Positions 36,504 through 44,556 of a stretch of 64,000 bases of DNA are shown here, one piece after another. Below the pieces are notes generated by a model. The model saw only the letters and a program-made list of their open reading frames with translations. It did no database searches and was not told the DNA's origin. The DNA is from Streptomyces leeuwenhoekii (GTDB lineage Bacteria; Actinomycetota; Actinomycetes; Streptomycetales; Streptomycetaceae), in the NCBI RefSeq assembly GCF_001013905.1, contig NZ_LN831790.1, forward strand, positions 248,001-312,000, written 5' to 3'. The position numbers were made by a program, and so were the translations under genes. Position 1 is the first letter of the stretch. Every line of letters starts with the position of its first letter.

Positions 36504-37064
36504 TCAGTAGTCGAGGTCCAGGTAATCGATGTCGTTGATGGCGACGTCCGAGAGGTCCGTGGCGCGGGCCCCGCCGTCCTGGAAATACACGTCTTTGAAT
36601 CCTTCGGCGATGATCTGGCGCATCTGCTGGTCACCGGCCCCGGCGTCGCGGGCGTCGAACAGGCGGCGGGCGTACTGCGGGGGGAGGTGCACGGTGAGGC
36701 GGCGGAAGCGGCCGTCGTCGGTCGTGCCGACGGGCGCGGTGTAGCCGAACCGGGCCCGGGTCTCCACGGTGATCCCCCGGGTGCGGGCGGCCTCGCGGCG
36801 CCGGCGCTCGCGGACCCGGGGCTGCCACCGCTGCCGTACGGCGGCGTCGATCTTCGCGGCGATGTCCTTGGGCGGGTTCTTCCTGGCGCCCCGCCGGTAG
36901 CGGTTGACGGAGTCCGCGGTGACTCCGATCTCGGCCGCCACGGCCTTGGCCGTGCCCAACTGCCTGAGCAGGTAGCCGATCTGCCCCTTGAGGGTCTTGG
37001 GCGGCTTACGGGTGAAGGTCTCCTGTTCGGCCCGCTCGATGGCGTCCTCGATCTCTCCCGCCAC
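36504..37064 (-). CDS. tpg: Telomere terminal protein Tpg
   Basis: The 186-residue product matches the terminal protein (about 184 residues) that is covalently attached to the 5' ends of linear Streptomyces chromosomes and plasmids and primes end patching. It contains a helix-turn-helix part (IGYLLRQLGTAKAVAAEIGV, then DSVNRYRRGARKNPPKD), a basic middle and an acidic, tyrosine-containing end (DIDYLDLDY). The GTG at 37064 follows GAAGGGAG at good spacing. It lies downstream of tap on the same strand, as in S. coelicolor. Family assignment is strong. Confidence 0.92.
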   Translation of the reverse strand: MAGEIEDAIERAEQETFTRKPPKTLKGQIGYLLRQLGTAKAVAAEIGVTADSVNRYRRGARKNPPKDIAAKIDAAVRQRWQPRVRERRRREAARTRGITVETRARFGYTAPVGTTDDGRFRRLTVHLPPQYARRLFDARDAGAGDQQMRQIIAEGFKDVYFQDGGARATDLSDVAINDIDYLDLDY

Positions 37065-37068
37065 GGCT

Positions 37069-37317
37069 TCAGCTCCCTTCGGGGGTGGGGGCCGGACCGT
37101 CGGGGCCGGCCGGCCGGAACCAGGTCTCGCGCGGGTCGTGCCGCCACAGCCCGGAGGCGGACGGGGCGCGGTGGGTGTGCCCGGCCGGCCGCGGGGCCGT
37201 GCTGCGCCCTTCCCCGCGCTCCGGTGTCCGCTGCTGCTTTGCGCCGGTCTCCGGCGGCCGCGCGCGGCCCGGGGCGGATCCGCCCCGGGCCGCGGGCCGG
37301 CTGGTGTCGGTGGCCAC
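37069..37317 (-). CDS. Possible small gene fitted between tap and tpg
   Basis: An 82-codon frame starts at GTG 37317, four bases after the tap stop, and its TGA ends four bases before the tpg GTG. The sequence is Pro/Arg/Gly-rich and low in order, with GLWRHDPRETWFRPAGP as its only protein-like part. The exact fit suggests translational coupling across the operon, but chance open frames are common at this GC content. Confidence 0.35.
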   Translation of the reverse strand: MATDTSRPAARGGSAPGRARPPETGAKQQRTPERGEGRSTAPRPAGHTHRAPSASGLWRHDPRETWFRPAGPDGPAPTPEGS

Positions 37318-37321
37318 GGGG

Positions 37322-39451
37322 TTACTCGCCTTCGTCCAGGACGGCGTCGCCGCCCTTGATGTGACGGGCCGGGTTGTAGCCCTTCTCCATCAGGTCGACG
37401 GCCCACAGCAGTTCCTGGACGCCCTCCAGCTTCGCCAGGCCCGGCGAGGGGCCGAGGCGGAACCCTCCGGGCTGGGGCTTGCCGGAGGCGGCGTAGGGGA
37501 GGAAGTCGAGCGGGCTCGCGCCCGGTGAGGGGTATACGACGCAGTCGGACAGCACGGCGAGCGGGTACAGGCCCGTCATCCGCGCCGTGTTCAGCAGCTT
37601 GCGGTGCATGTTGACCCGGGCCTTGGAGATGACGGCGGCGCGGATGTCCGGGCGCCAGGTCGGCCGCTCCAGGGCCGGCCACCGGTCCCCGGCCTTGTAG
37701 TGCCTGCCCTGGGGGCGCTCGCGCAGCTTGCCGACGCCGCCCTTCACGGTCGCCTTGATGGCGGTGAGTACGGCGGCCAGGGCCGGGTCGGCGTCCTTGT
37801 GCCGCTCCATCGCCGTCAGGAACTCCGCGTCGGACAGGTCCCGGGTGACGCCGAGATCGGCGAGGGTGTCGAGGTAGGCCGTCTTGAGCCGGTCGTGCCA
37901 CGGGTCCAGGTACGCGCCGGTCTCCCGGCGCAGGTACGCCTGGAGGGGCCGGACGTTGTAGCCGAGCTCCTGGGCGTAGGCGACGGTGTGCGTCTGGTAC
38001 CAGGCCGGGCCGGCCGGGCGCTCACCGGTCGGCGTGAACGGCGACGGCAGGCGCGGGTCCAGCTCCACGTGGGAGAGATCGACCAGCCAGGAGCCGGGGA
38101 TCTTCGGGTTGAACGCCGGGTTCACGAAGTGCACCGGCTCGGACAGGCCGACCGTGAGGCGGGCGGCGGCCGCGAGGAACGCGGTGTTCAGGTCCAGGCC
38201 CACCGCGTACCGGAGGGTGCACTCCTCGTCGGTCAGGAGGCCGACGTCGCGCACCCACTGGTACGCCTCCTCGTTCAGGAAGCCGCCCGTCCAGCCGGAG
38301 TGGACGACGACGGGGTGCTCGGGGGTGGCCTCCGGCGGCGCCGGGTCCATCGGTTCCGTCCCCAGCGAGCCGGGGTTGTGGCCGGGCACCCAGTTCCCGG
38401 TCGCCTCGTCCCGCACCGCGCGTGTGGGCGGACGCAGCGCCGTCATCAGCTCCAGGCCCGACACGGCCGTCGACCCGCGCGGGGTGATGACCCGCTGGGC
38501 GTAGACGCCGAGGACGCGGGCGATGCCGGCCGGCTCCATGTCGGCGACGCCGGGCCAGGACCGCTCGTCGAGGGCGTCCCACGGCAGGATCGCGAGCTGC
38601 ACGCACTGCCGTTCGCGCCCCTGGGCCTTGCGGTAGATCCGCGCCCACGGCCCGAACCCGCGCTGGGTGAGCTGCCACTTGGCGCGAGCGATCTGCTCGA
38701 CCACGGGGTGGTCGCCGGGCAGGCGCAGGGAGCGGCGCTGCTCGGGGCCCTCCAGGCGTTCGGGCAGCCCGAGCTTCACGGCCGCGGACGCGGTGAGCAC
38801 GATGAGCGGGTCGGAGTCCTTGCCGTAGCGGTTGAGCCTCGGGGCGCCGAGGCCGGACTCGCGCAGCGTCCACTCCACCAGCTCCGGGACCGTGCGCACG
38901 GGGCAGTCGAGCACGATGCCGTCCACGCCGTACGCGGAGCCGTCGCCGTCCAGCACCGCGAGCGGACCGTGCGGGAACCGCGGATCCGCGGCGGCGGTTT
39001 CGGCGGCCCTCCTCACCGCCGGACGGCGTGACGGCGCCGCCGGGCGCGCGGCACGCTCGGGCGTGGGCGGTGCGGCGGGCGCCTGCACCGCCGGCGCGGC
39101 CGTCTGCCCGGCGGGCCTTTCGGGTGCGGCCGGGCCGGTGAACGTGTGCGGCACCGGCCGGGGAGCGGGGGCCGGGAGAGGCGCGGCGGCCGGGGCGGCG
39201 TGCGCGGGGTATTTCGCCGCCCAGCCCTTCAGCAGCCGCTGGTACGCCGTCAGGCGCGGCTCCTTGGGCTCGCTGCGGCCGTTCTCCCAGTTCTTCACGC
39301 TCTGCGTGGTCGTCTTCAGCGCGGTCGCGAGGCGGGCCTGGGTGATGCCGGCGGCCTCCCGCAGCCGGGCGCGCTCCGCCGGCGGCGGAAGCTGCGGCTC
39401 CTCCTCCAGCAGCGCGTCGACCGACGCGAACAGCTCCTCCTCGGTAGCCAT
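37322..39451 (-). CDS. tap: Telomere-associated protein Tap
   Basis: The 709-residue protein matches Streptomyces Tap, which binds the single-stranded telomere overhang and recruits Tpg to the end. It begins with a Cro/C1-type helix-turn-helix (about 25-77; LREAAGITQARLATALKTTT), then a Pro/Ala linker (80-150) and a large conserved region containing RLNRYGKDSDPLIVLT, GFGPWARIYRKAQGRERQ and GYNPARHIKGG. The ATG at 39451 follows AAAGGAG. S. coelicolor Tap is slightly longer (about 740 residues). With tpg it marks a linear replicon and usually lies in a terminal region. Confidence 0.93.
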   Translation of the reverse strand: MATEEELFASVDALLEEEPQLPPPAERARLREAAGITQARLATALKTTTQSVKNWENGRSEPKEPRLTAYQRLLKGWAAKYPAHAAPAAAPLPAPAPRPVPHTFTGPAAPERPAGQTAAPAVQAPAAPPTPERAARPAAPSRRPAVRRAAETAAADPRFPHGPLAVLDGDGSAYGVDGIVLDCPVRTVPELVEWTLRESGLGAPRLNRYGKDSDPLIVLTASAAVKLGLPERLEGPEQRRSLRLPGDHPVVEQIARAKWQLTQRGFGPWARIYRKAQGRERQCVQLAILPWDALDERSWPGVADMEPAGIARVLGVYAQRVITPRGSTAVSGLELMTALRPPTRAVRDEATGNWVPGHNPGSLGTEPMDPAPPEATPEHPVVVHSGWTGGFLNEEAYQWVRDVGLLTDEECTLRYAVGLDLNTAFLAAAARLTVGLSEPVHFVNPAFNPKIPGSWLVDLSHVELDPRLPSPFTPTGERPAGPAWYQTHTVAYAQELGYNVRPLQAYLRRETGAYLDPWHDRLKTAYLDTLADLGVTRDLSDAEFLTAMERHKDADPALAAVLTAIKATVKGGVGKLRERPQGRHYKAGDRWPALERPTWRPDIRAAVISKARVNMHRKLLNTARMTGLYPLAVLSDCVVYPSPGASPLDFLPYAASGKPQPGGFRLGPSPGLAKLEGVQELLWAVDLMEKGYNPARHIKGGDAVLDEGE

Positions 39452-39772
39452 GCGCTCTCCTTTCGCGCCTCGACCCTAACTCAATTTAGCCTCGCATTTA
39501 CCCCATCCATGTAACCCGGTCGGGTGAGTTCGGGGTGCGGTGCGCTGCACCTGGCCGGCCGCCGCCGGGCCGGCCGGAGCGTCGCCGCCACTGAGCCGTT
39601 GTCCTGTGCGGATCGAAGTCCGGTCGGTATGGAGTGCGCAGCCGGGCGCCTCCCGGGTCCGAGGAGGCGCGGGATGGCACCAGCCCCGGAAGGAAATAAC
39701 TAATCAAGTTTGACTAGCTTGGTGTCTGGGGATACGGTCGACGGGAGTCAGCGATCTGCACGAGGGGGACCC
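39452..39772. other. 321-bp divergent spacer between tap and the NTF2-like gene
   Basis: It contains the tap promoter side (A/T-richer stretch near 39470-39510) and the palindrome at 39700-39717 close to the NTF2-like gene. No gene was found in it. Confidence 0.5.
39700..39717. promoter_or_regulatory. Quasi-palindromic operator candidate
   Basis: CTAATCAA-GT-TTGACTAG has 8-bp arms with one mismatch and stands out as AT-rich. Its TTGACT could be a -35 box, with GATACG 15 bases on as a weak -10 box. This layout suggests a repressor site over the promoter of the downstream gene. Confidence 0.5.
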
Positions 39773-40207
39773 ATGACCGTACTGCCCGACACCGGCTTCA
39801 CCCCGTCCGCCGAGGACCGCGCGAGCCTGGACGCCTGGTTCGCGGCGTACGACTCGGCCAGCGCCCGGCGCGACATCGGCCGCATGGCCGACATGGCGGT
39901 CTTCCCGCTCAACCTGGTCAGCGACGACTCCCAGGGCGACGGCCGTACCGCCCAGTGGTCCCGCGAACAGTTCGTCGACACCATGAGTCAGGTCATGAGC
40001 GAAGGAGGCGACGAGACGATCTCCTTCGAGTCGGCCCGCACCCCGGTCTTCCTGAGCCCGTCGATGGCCGTGGTGTTCACCGACTCGACCATGACCGTCG
40101 GCGGGGAGAAGCGGCAGTTGCGGTACGCCGACATCCTCGTGCGGCGAGGGGGGACCTGGGCCTTCCAGACGATGATCCAGAGCGGCTGGGGCGACGCCCT
40201 GAACTGA
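39773..40207 (+). CDS. NTF2/SnoaL-like domain protein
   Basis: The 144-residue product is a single alpha+beta NTF2-like domain: an N-terminal helix pair (SLDAWFAAYDSASARRDI, then MADMAVFPLNLV) and a curved sheet ending in WAFQTMIQSGWGD. Members are small enzymes or binding proteins with diverse substrates. The ATG at 39773 follows GAGGGGGA. It is preceded by a palindromic operator candidate, so expression is probably controlled by an unlinked regulator. Function unknown. Confidence 0.75.
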   Translation: MTVLPDTGFTPSAEDRASLDAWFAAYDSASARRDIGRMADMAVFPLNLVSDDSQGDGRTAQWSREQFVDTMSQVMSEGGDETISFESARTPVFLSPSMAVVFTDSTMTVGGEKRQLRYADILVRRGGTWAFQTMIQSGWGDALN

Positions 40208-40658
40208 CCGCGCGGCAAAGCTCCGAGCAGGGCGGGCGGTCCGGGGCGCCGGCCGAGGCGGACGCCTGCCGCACGGCCCGCCCCGGTTCACCCGCGCCTC
40301 GGCCGATGTCCCAGGACGATGCCCAGCCCTTGCCGGTGCCTTCGGGCCGGAAGTGCCGGACGACCGCGACCGGGGGCTCGTCCGGGGCCGCAGCCGGAGA
40401 TTCCGGGCACCAGTGCACGGGTTCCGGCGCGCGCCTCGGCCGCCGTCGCCCTTCGAGCGCGTGCCGTCGGCGCTCGGGCGGCAGGGGCCGCCGGCAGGCC
40501 CCGGCGCCGTTGCGGCCGCCCGGGGCAGGCCCGGCGCCGGCCGCAGGACCGGGCGCGACCGGGCCCTCCGGGTCCGGTGACCGGCGTCACATCCGGTTCC
40601 TGTCAGCAATCGGGGCGCCGTCTCGTTCAAGGGGCACGAACGAGACAGGAGCAACGCC
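40208..40658. other. 451-bp gap without a convincing gene
   Basis: Several open frames cross this part on both strands, but none shows conserved motifs or a good start. The last 60 bases contain the likely promoter of the FAD oxidoreductase gene (TGTCAGC at about 40596 and CGTC at 40620), though the spacing is shorter than the ECF41 consensus. Confidence 0.45.
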
Positions 40659-41849
40659 ATGAAGCACCGCATCGTCGTACTCGGCGCGGGATACGCCGGG
40701 GCCTTCGCCGCCGGAAACCTGGCCCGCCGGCTCTCCCCCGCCCACACCGAGATCACCGTCGTCAACGCCGTGCCCGGCTTCGTCGAGCGGATGCGGCTCC
40801 ACCAGCTCGCGGCCGGCCAGGACCTCGCGTTCCGCGCGCTCGCCGACGTGTTCGCCGGTACCGGGGTGCGGCTGCGCCTGGCGCGCGTCACCGGCATCGA
40901 CCCCGGGCGCAGGACCGTCGCCGTGACCGGCGAGGACGGCGACGACGAGCTCGCGTACGACACGCTCGTCCACGCGCTCGGCAGCTCCGTCGCCCGCCAT
41001 GACGTCCCGGGGGTGGCCGAGTACGCCTTCGACGTGACCGGCCTGTCCTCGGCACTGCGTCTGCGCGAGCGCCTGGCCGGCCTGGGCGAGGGCGGCACCG
41101 TGCTGGTGGTCGGTGAGGGGCTGACCGGCATCGAGACCGCCACGGAGTTCGCCGAGTCCCGGCCCGACCTCTCGGTCGCGCTCGCCGCCCGCGGCGAGCC
41201 GGGGGCCTGGCTCTCCCCCAGGGCCCGCCGTCATCTGCGCCGCGCCTTCGACCGGCTCGGCATCACCGTCCACGAGCACACCGGCATCGAAGCCGTCGAG
41301 CCGGAACGGGCGATCGCCGCCGGCGGCAGGTCCGTGCCCGCCGACGTGACCGTGTGGGCGGCCGGGTTCGCCGTCCACCCCCTCGCGGCCGCCGGCGGCC
41401 TGGAGGTCGCCGGGACCGGCCGGATCGTCGTGGACCGCACCATGCGCTCGGTCTCGCACCCGGATGTCTACGCCGCCGGTGACTGCGCCTACGCGATCGG
41501 CGAGAACGGCCGGCCGCTGCCGATGTCCTGCGCCTCGGCCGGCTCCACCGCCATCCAGGCAACGGCCGCGATCATCGCGCGCCTGACGGGCCGCGAGGTC
41601 CCGGCCACCGGGCTGAAGTACCACGGCAACCACATCAGCCTCGGGCGGCGGGACGCGATCTTCCAGATGGTGGACGCGGACGTGCGGCCGAAGTCCTGGT
41701 ACCTGGGCGGCCGGCCCGCCGCGCGGCTCAAGGCGGGCGTGCTCAAGACGGCCGGGTGGGGCATCGCCCACCCGACCTTCGGCATGCCGAAGCGCCGGCG
41801 CCGTCCGGCCACCACGCCCGACCGGGCCGGTGGGCGGGCCGCCGCATAG
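40659..41849 (+). CDS. FAD-dependent NAD(P)H oxidoreductase (NDH-2-like)
   Basis: The 396-residue flavoprotein has an N-terminal FAD motif VVLGAGYAGAFAA, a second dinucleotide motif VLVVGEGLTGIETATEFAE at about 147, and the FAD-contacting VYAAGDCAYA near 270. This fits a type-2 NADH dehydrogenase-like or ferredoxin-reductase-like enzyme. ATG 40659 follows AGGAGCAACGCC. The ECF41 sigma gene starts only 11 bp downstream, and oxidoreductases are standard ECF41 partners, so it is the probable target of that sigma factor. The electron acceptor is unknown. Confidence 0.88.
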   Translation: MKHRIVVLGAGYAGAFAAGNLARRLSPAHTEITVVNAVPGFVERMRLHQLAAGQDLAFRALADVFAGTGVRLRLARVTGIDPGRRTVAVTGEDGDDELAYDTLVHALGSSVARHDVPGVAEYAFDVTGLSSALRLRERLAGLGEGGTVLVVGEGLTGIETATEFAESRPDLSVALAARGEPGAWLSPRARRHLRRAFDRLGITVHEHTGIEAVEPERAIAAGGRSVPADVTVWAAGFAVHPLAAAGGLEVAGTGRIVVDRTMRSVSHPDVYAAGDCAYAIGENGRPLPMSCASAGSTAIQATAAIIARLTGREVPATGLKYHGNHISLGRRDAIFQMVDADVRPKSWYLGGRPAARLKAGVLKTAGWGIAHPTFGMPKRRRRPATTPDRAGGRAAA

Positions 41850-41860
41850 GGTGTTCCGCC

Positions 41861-42799
41861 ATGGACAGTGCAGCCCTCGAGCGGTTCGAGGCCAGCCGGG
41901 GCCGGCTGGCCTCGCTCGCGTACCGTCTGCTCGGCTCGGCCGCCGACGCCGAGGACGCCGTGCAGGACACGTTCCTGCGCTGGCAGGCCGCGGACCGCGA
42001 ACGGGTCGAGACGCCGGAAGCGTGGCTGACCAAGGTCGTCACCCGTCTGTGCCTCGACCGGCTCCGCTCGGCGCAGGCGCGCCACGAGCGCGCGGCCGGT
42101 GCCTGGCTGCCCGAGCCGCTCCTGGAGGGCGACCCGATGCTCGGCCCGGCCGACACCTTCGAGCAGCGCGAATCGGTGTCCCTGGCCGTACTGACCCTCA
42201 TGGAGCGCCTCTCACCGGTCGAGCGGGCCGTCTACGTCCTGCGCGAGGTGTTCTCGTACAGCCACGCCGAGATCGCCGGGATCCTCGACATCACCCGGTC
42301 CGCCAGCCAGCAGCATCTGCACCGCGCCCGGATCCGGGTCACCGCCGGGCGCCGCGGCGGCGGCGAGGTGGATCCCGCGTCCGCGCGCCGGGTCGTCGAG
42401 GAGTTCCTCGCCGCCGCCACCTCGGGGCGCACCGAACGGCTGGTGGCGCTGCTCACCGACGACGTGACGGCGGTCTCGGACGGCGCCGGGCTGAGCAGGC
42501 GGCTGCTGCGGTTCCGGACGCGGGAGCGCGTCGCCTCCTACGTGCGGGCCGGTTTCAAGCCCACACCGGCCAAGCGGCGGCTGGCCGGCGGCTCCCCCGC
42601 ACTTCACATCGCGCTGGTCAACGGCTCCCCGGCCGTCCTCGCCGTGGTCGAGGACCGGGTCGTGGGCGCCGTGGCGTTCGAAGTCGCCGGCGGCAGGGTC
42701 GCGTTTCTGTGCGGCATCGCCGCCGCGGACCGGCTCGCGCGCCTGGACGAGACCTGGCGGCAGCGCGAACCCGGCGCGCCGGCCATCGCCTCGTGGTGA
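41861..42799 (+). CDS. ECF41-group RNA polymerase sigma factor (SigJ-like)
   Basis: The 312-residue sigma factor has region 2 (LASLAYRLLGSAADAEDAVQ), region 4 (LSPVERAVYVLREVFSYSHAEIAG) and an NTF2/SnoaL-like tail. WLPEP is present in the linker. The tail motifs usually written DGGGR and NPDKL are changed here to DGAGL and an ADRLARL-type end, so tail control may differ from the first ECF41 protein at 22191. It is co-transcribed with the FAD oxidoreductase upstream (11 bp gap). ATG 41861 chosen over longer frames in the coding part of its neighbour. Confidence 0.87.
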   Translation: MDSAALERFEASRGRLASLAYRLLGSAADAEDAVQDTFLRWQAADRERVETPEAWLTKVVTRLCLDRLRSAQARHERAAGAWLPEPLLEGDPMLGPADTFEQRESVSLAVLTLMERLSPVERAVYVLREVFSYSHAEIAGILDITRSASQQHLHRARIRVTAGRRGGGEVDPASARRVVEEFLAAATSGRTERLVALLTDDVTAVSDGAGLSRRLLRFRTRERVASYVRAGFKPTPAKRRLAGGSPALHIALVNGSPAVLAVVEDRVVGAVAFEVAGGRVAFLCGIAAADRLARLDETWRQREPGAPAIASW

Positions 42800-43364
42800 C
42801 CCGGGCCCACGGAGATCCGGTGACCGGGCGCGGGCGGCGCCTTCGCGGGGGTCGGTGAGCGGCGCGGCCGCCCGGAACCCGGCCGCCCGGTGGCCAGGCG
42901 GTCCGCGACGTTCCGTTTCCCGGAGGGCGGCGGCCCCGTGCTGGAGGGCTGTCTCGCCTTCAGCTTCCAACCCGTCAACGCCCCTTCCCTGCACACCCAG
43001 AACGCCCGCGTCGTCGAGTTCAGGCCCCGGGCGAGGGTGTCCCGGGCCGCCTGTCCTGGACCGCCCGTCAGGGGGGCCCGCCCGAGGAGCGGCTCGACGT
43101 CCTGCACGCCTGGCTGGTCGAGGACCTGCCCGGCGGCCGGGTCCGCGCCCTGGCCCAGGAGACGCAGATCGGCCGGCCCGCCGCCGAACTGGCCCGGCAG
43201 CTCCCCGCCCCCATGCTCAACCCCCACCAGAGCCGGCTGAACGGCCTGGTCGAGGCCGCCTCCGGCCGCCTCGCCGCCTGACACCCGCCACCGCTGCGCC
43301 CGCACCCGCCGGGACGGCGGCGCGGCCGTCCGCCCGCCCCGGTGAGGCGCCGGCCGGCAGCGGG
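42800..43364. other. 565-bp gap with a possible decayed gene
   Basis: No intact gene is evident. A protein-like open stretch is present on the plus strand at 43030-43281 (listed separately). The remainder shows no motifs. Confidence 0.45.
43030..43281 (+). pseudogene. Protein-like C-terminal fragment, family unknown
   Basis: The plus strand reads EERLDVLHAWLVEDLPGGRV, then LAQETQIGRPAAELARQLP and QSRLNGLVEAASGRLAA before a TGA, with amphipathic helix patterns typical of a real C-terminus. Upstream the frame loses protein character and a different frame (GCLAFSFQPVNAPSLHTQNARVV) looks better, so a frameshift near 43025 may have split a gene. I cannot name the family. Confidence 0.35.
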
Positions 43365-44123
43365 TCAGCCTGCCGCCAGGACGTCCACGCCGAGCGCCTG
43401 GAGCTGCTCGACGACCGTGTGGTGCCGATCGGCGTCGGTGATCAGGCCCGTGACCTCCTCCCAGGGCAGGACCCGGAACCGTGAAGCCGTGCCGATCTTC
43501 TCGGAGGAGGCGAGGATGTAGGTGTCGGCGGCCCGTGCGGACAAGGAGCGCTTCATCGCCGCCTCGTCGGCGTCCGCCGTGGTCAGTCCCGCCTCGGGGT
43601 GCACGCCGGTGACGCCGAGCAGGCACAGGTCGGCGGAGACGTTCTGCGCGGCCTCGACCGCGGCGGCCCCGCAGGTGACCGCCGAGTGCTTGAAGACGCG
43701 ACCCCCCAGCAGGAAGAGCTCCGCCCGCGGGTGGTCGAGCAGGGCCGCGGCGATCGTCGGGCTGTGGGTGATCACGGTGCAGTCGATGTCGTGCGGGAGC
43801 GCGCGGGCGACGGCGAGGGCGGTGGTGCCGCCGTCGAGGATCAGCGCGCTGCCCGGACGCACCAGCCCGGCAGCCACCGAGGCGACCTTCCGCTTGCCGT
43901 CCGGGGCCACGGTCTGCCGGGCGGCGTAGTCCACCACCGCCGGCGAGGCGGGCAGCGCGCCGCCGTAGACCCGCTGGCACAGCCCCTCGGCGGCCAGGTC
44001 GCGCAGGTCGCGCCGCACGCTGTCCTCGGAGATGCCCAGCCGGGCGGCGACCTCCTTGGCGATGATCTTGCCTTCCCGGGCGAGCAGTCCGAGCAGGTGG
44101 GCGCGCCGTTCAGCAGCCAGCAT
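43365..44123 (-). CDS. DeoR-family transcriptional repressor
   Basis: The 252-residue regulator has the DeoR helix-turn-helix (EVAARLGISEDSVRRDLRDLA, about 20-45) and a sugar-phosphate-isomerase-like sensor domain with the VRPGSALILDGGTTALAVAR phosphosugar-binding loop at about 85-105. Such repressors respond to phosphorylated sugars. The ATG at 44123 has GGAG nine bases upstream; ATG 44129 is also in frame. It is divergent from a two-gene module, and the 49-bp spacer contains tandem GTTCTTGC repeats that probably bind it. Confidence 0.9.
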   Translation of the reverse strand: MLAAERRAHLLGLLAREGKIIAKEVAARLGISEDSVRRDLRDLAAEGLCQRVYGGALPASPAVVDYAARQTVAPDGKRKVASVAAGLVRPGSALILDGGTTALAVARALPHDIDCTVITHSPTIAAALLDHPRAELFLLGGRVFKHSAVTCGAAAVEAAQNVSADLCLLGVTGVHPEAGLTTADADEAAMKRSLSARAADTYILASSEKIGTASRFRVLPWEEVTGLITDADRHHTVVEQLQALGVDVLAAG

Positions 44124-44137
44124 GCACATTCTCTCCT

Positions 44138-44157
44138 GTTCTTGCACGTTCTTGCGT
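44138..44157. promoter_or_regulatory. Two tandem 10-bp repeats, candidate DeoR operator
   Basis: GTTCTTGCAC is followed directly by GTTCTTGCGT, giving direct repeats one helical turn apart between the divergent DeoR and DUF4406-like genes. DeoR-family repressors commonly bind direct repeats. Confidence 0.6.
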
Positions 44158-44172
44158 GTATGGTAGCGCCTC

Positions 44173-44556
44173 ATGACCGACAAGCCCCTGCTCATCCTGA
44201 TCGCCGGCCCCTACCGTTCCGGGACCGGCGGCGACCCGCACGCCATGGCCGCCAACCTCGCCCGCCTCGAAGCCGCCGCCTGGCCGGTCTTCGCCGCCGG
44301 TCACCTGCCCGTGATCGGGGAGTGGATCTCCCTGCCCGTCCTGCGCTCCGCCGGTGCGGGTCCCACCGACCCCCTGGCCGACCGGGTGCTCTACCCGGCC
44401 GCCGACCGCCTGCTGGCCCACTGCGACGCCGTGCTGCGCCTGCCGGGCGACTCCGCCGGGGCCGACCAGGACGTCGCCACCGCCCGCCGCCGGGGCCTGC
44501 CCGTGTACCACGACGTGGCCGACATCCCCCGCCGCGCCCTCCAGGAGACCGCGTGA
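44173..44556 (+). CDS. DUF4406 / nucleoside deoxyribosyltransferase-like protein
   Basis: The 127-residue product has the GPYRSG start (LILIAGPYRSGTGGDPHAM) and the helix-strand order of DUF4406 and nucleoside 2-deoxyribosyltransferase-like proteins (ADQDVATARRRGLPVYHDV near the end). These are thought to bind or act on nucleoside-type molecules. ATG 44173 lies just after the operator repeats. It overlaps the next gene by four bases (GTGA), so the pair is coupled. Catalytic function unproven. Confidence 0.7.
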   Translation: MTDKPLLILIAGPYRSGTGGDPHAMAANLARLEAAAWPVFAAGHLPVIGEWISLPVLRSAGAGPTDPLADRVLYPAADRLLAHCDAVLRLPGDSAGADQDVATARRRGLPVYHDVADIPRRALQETA

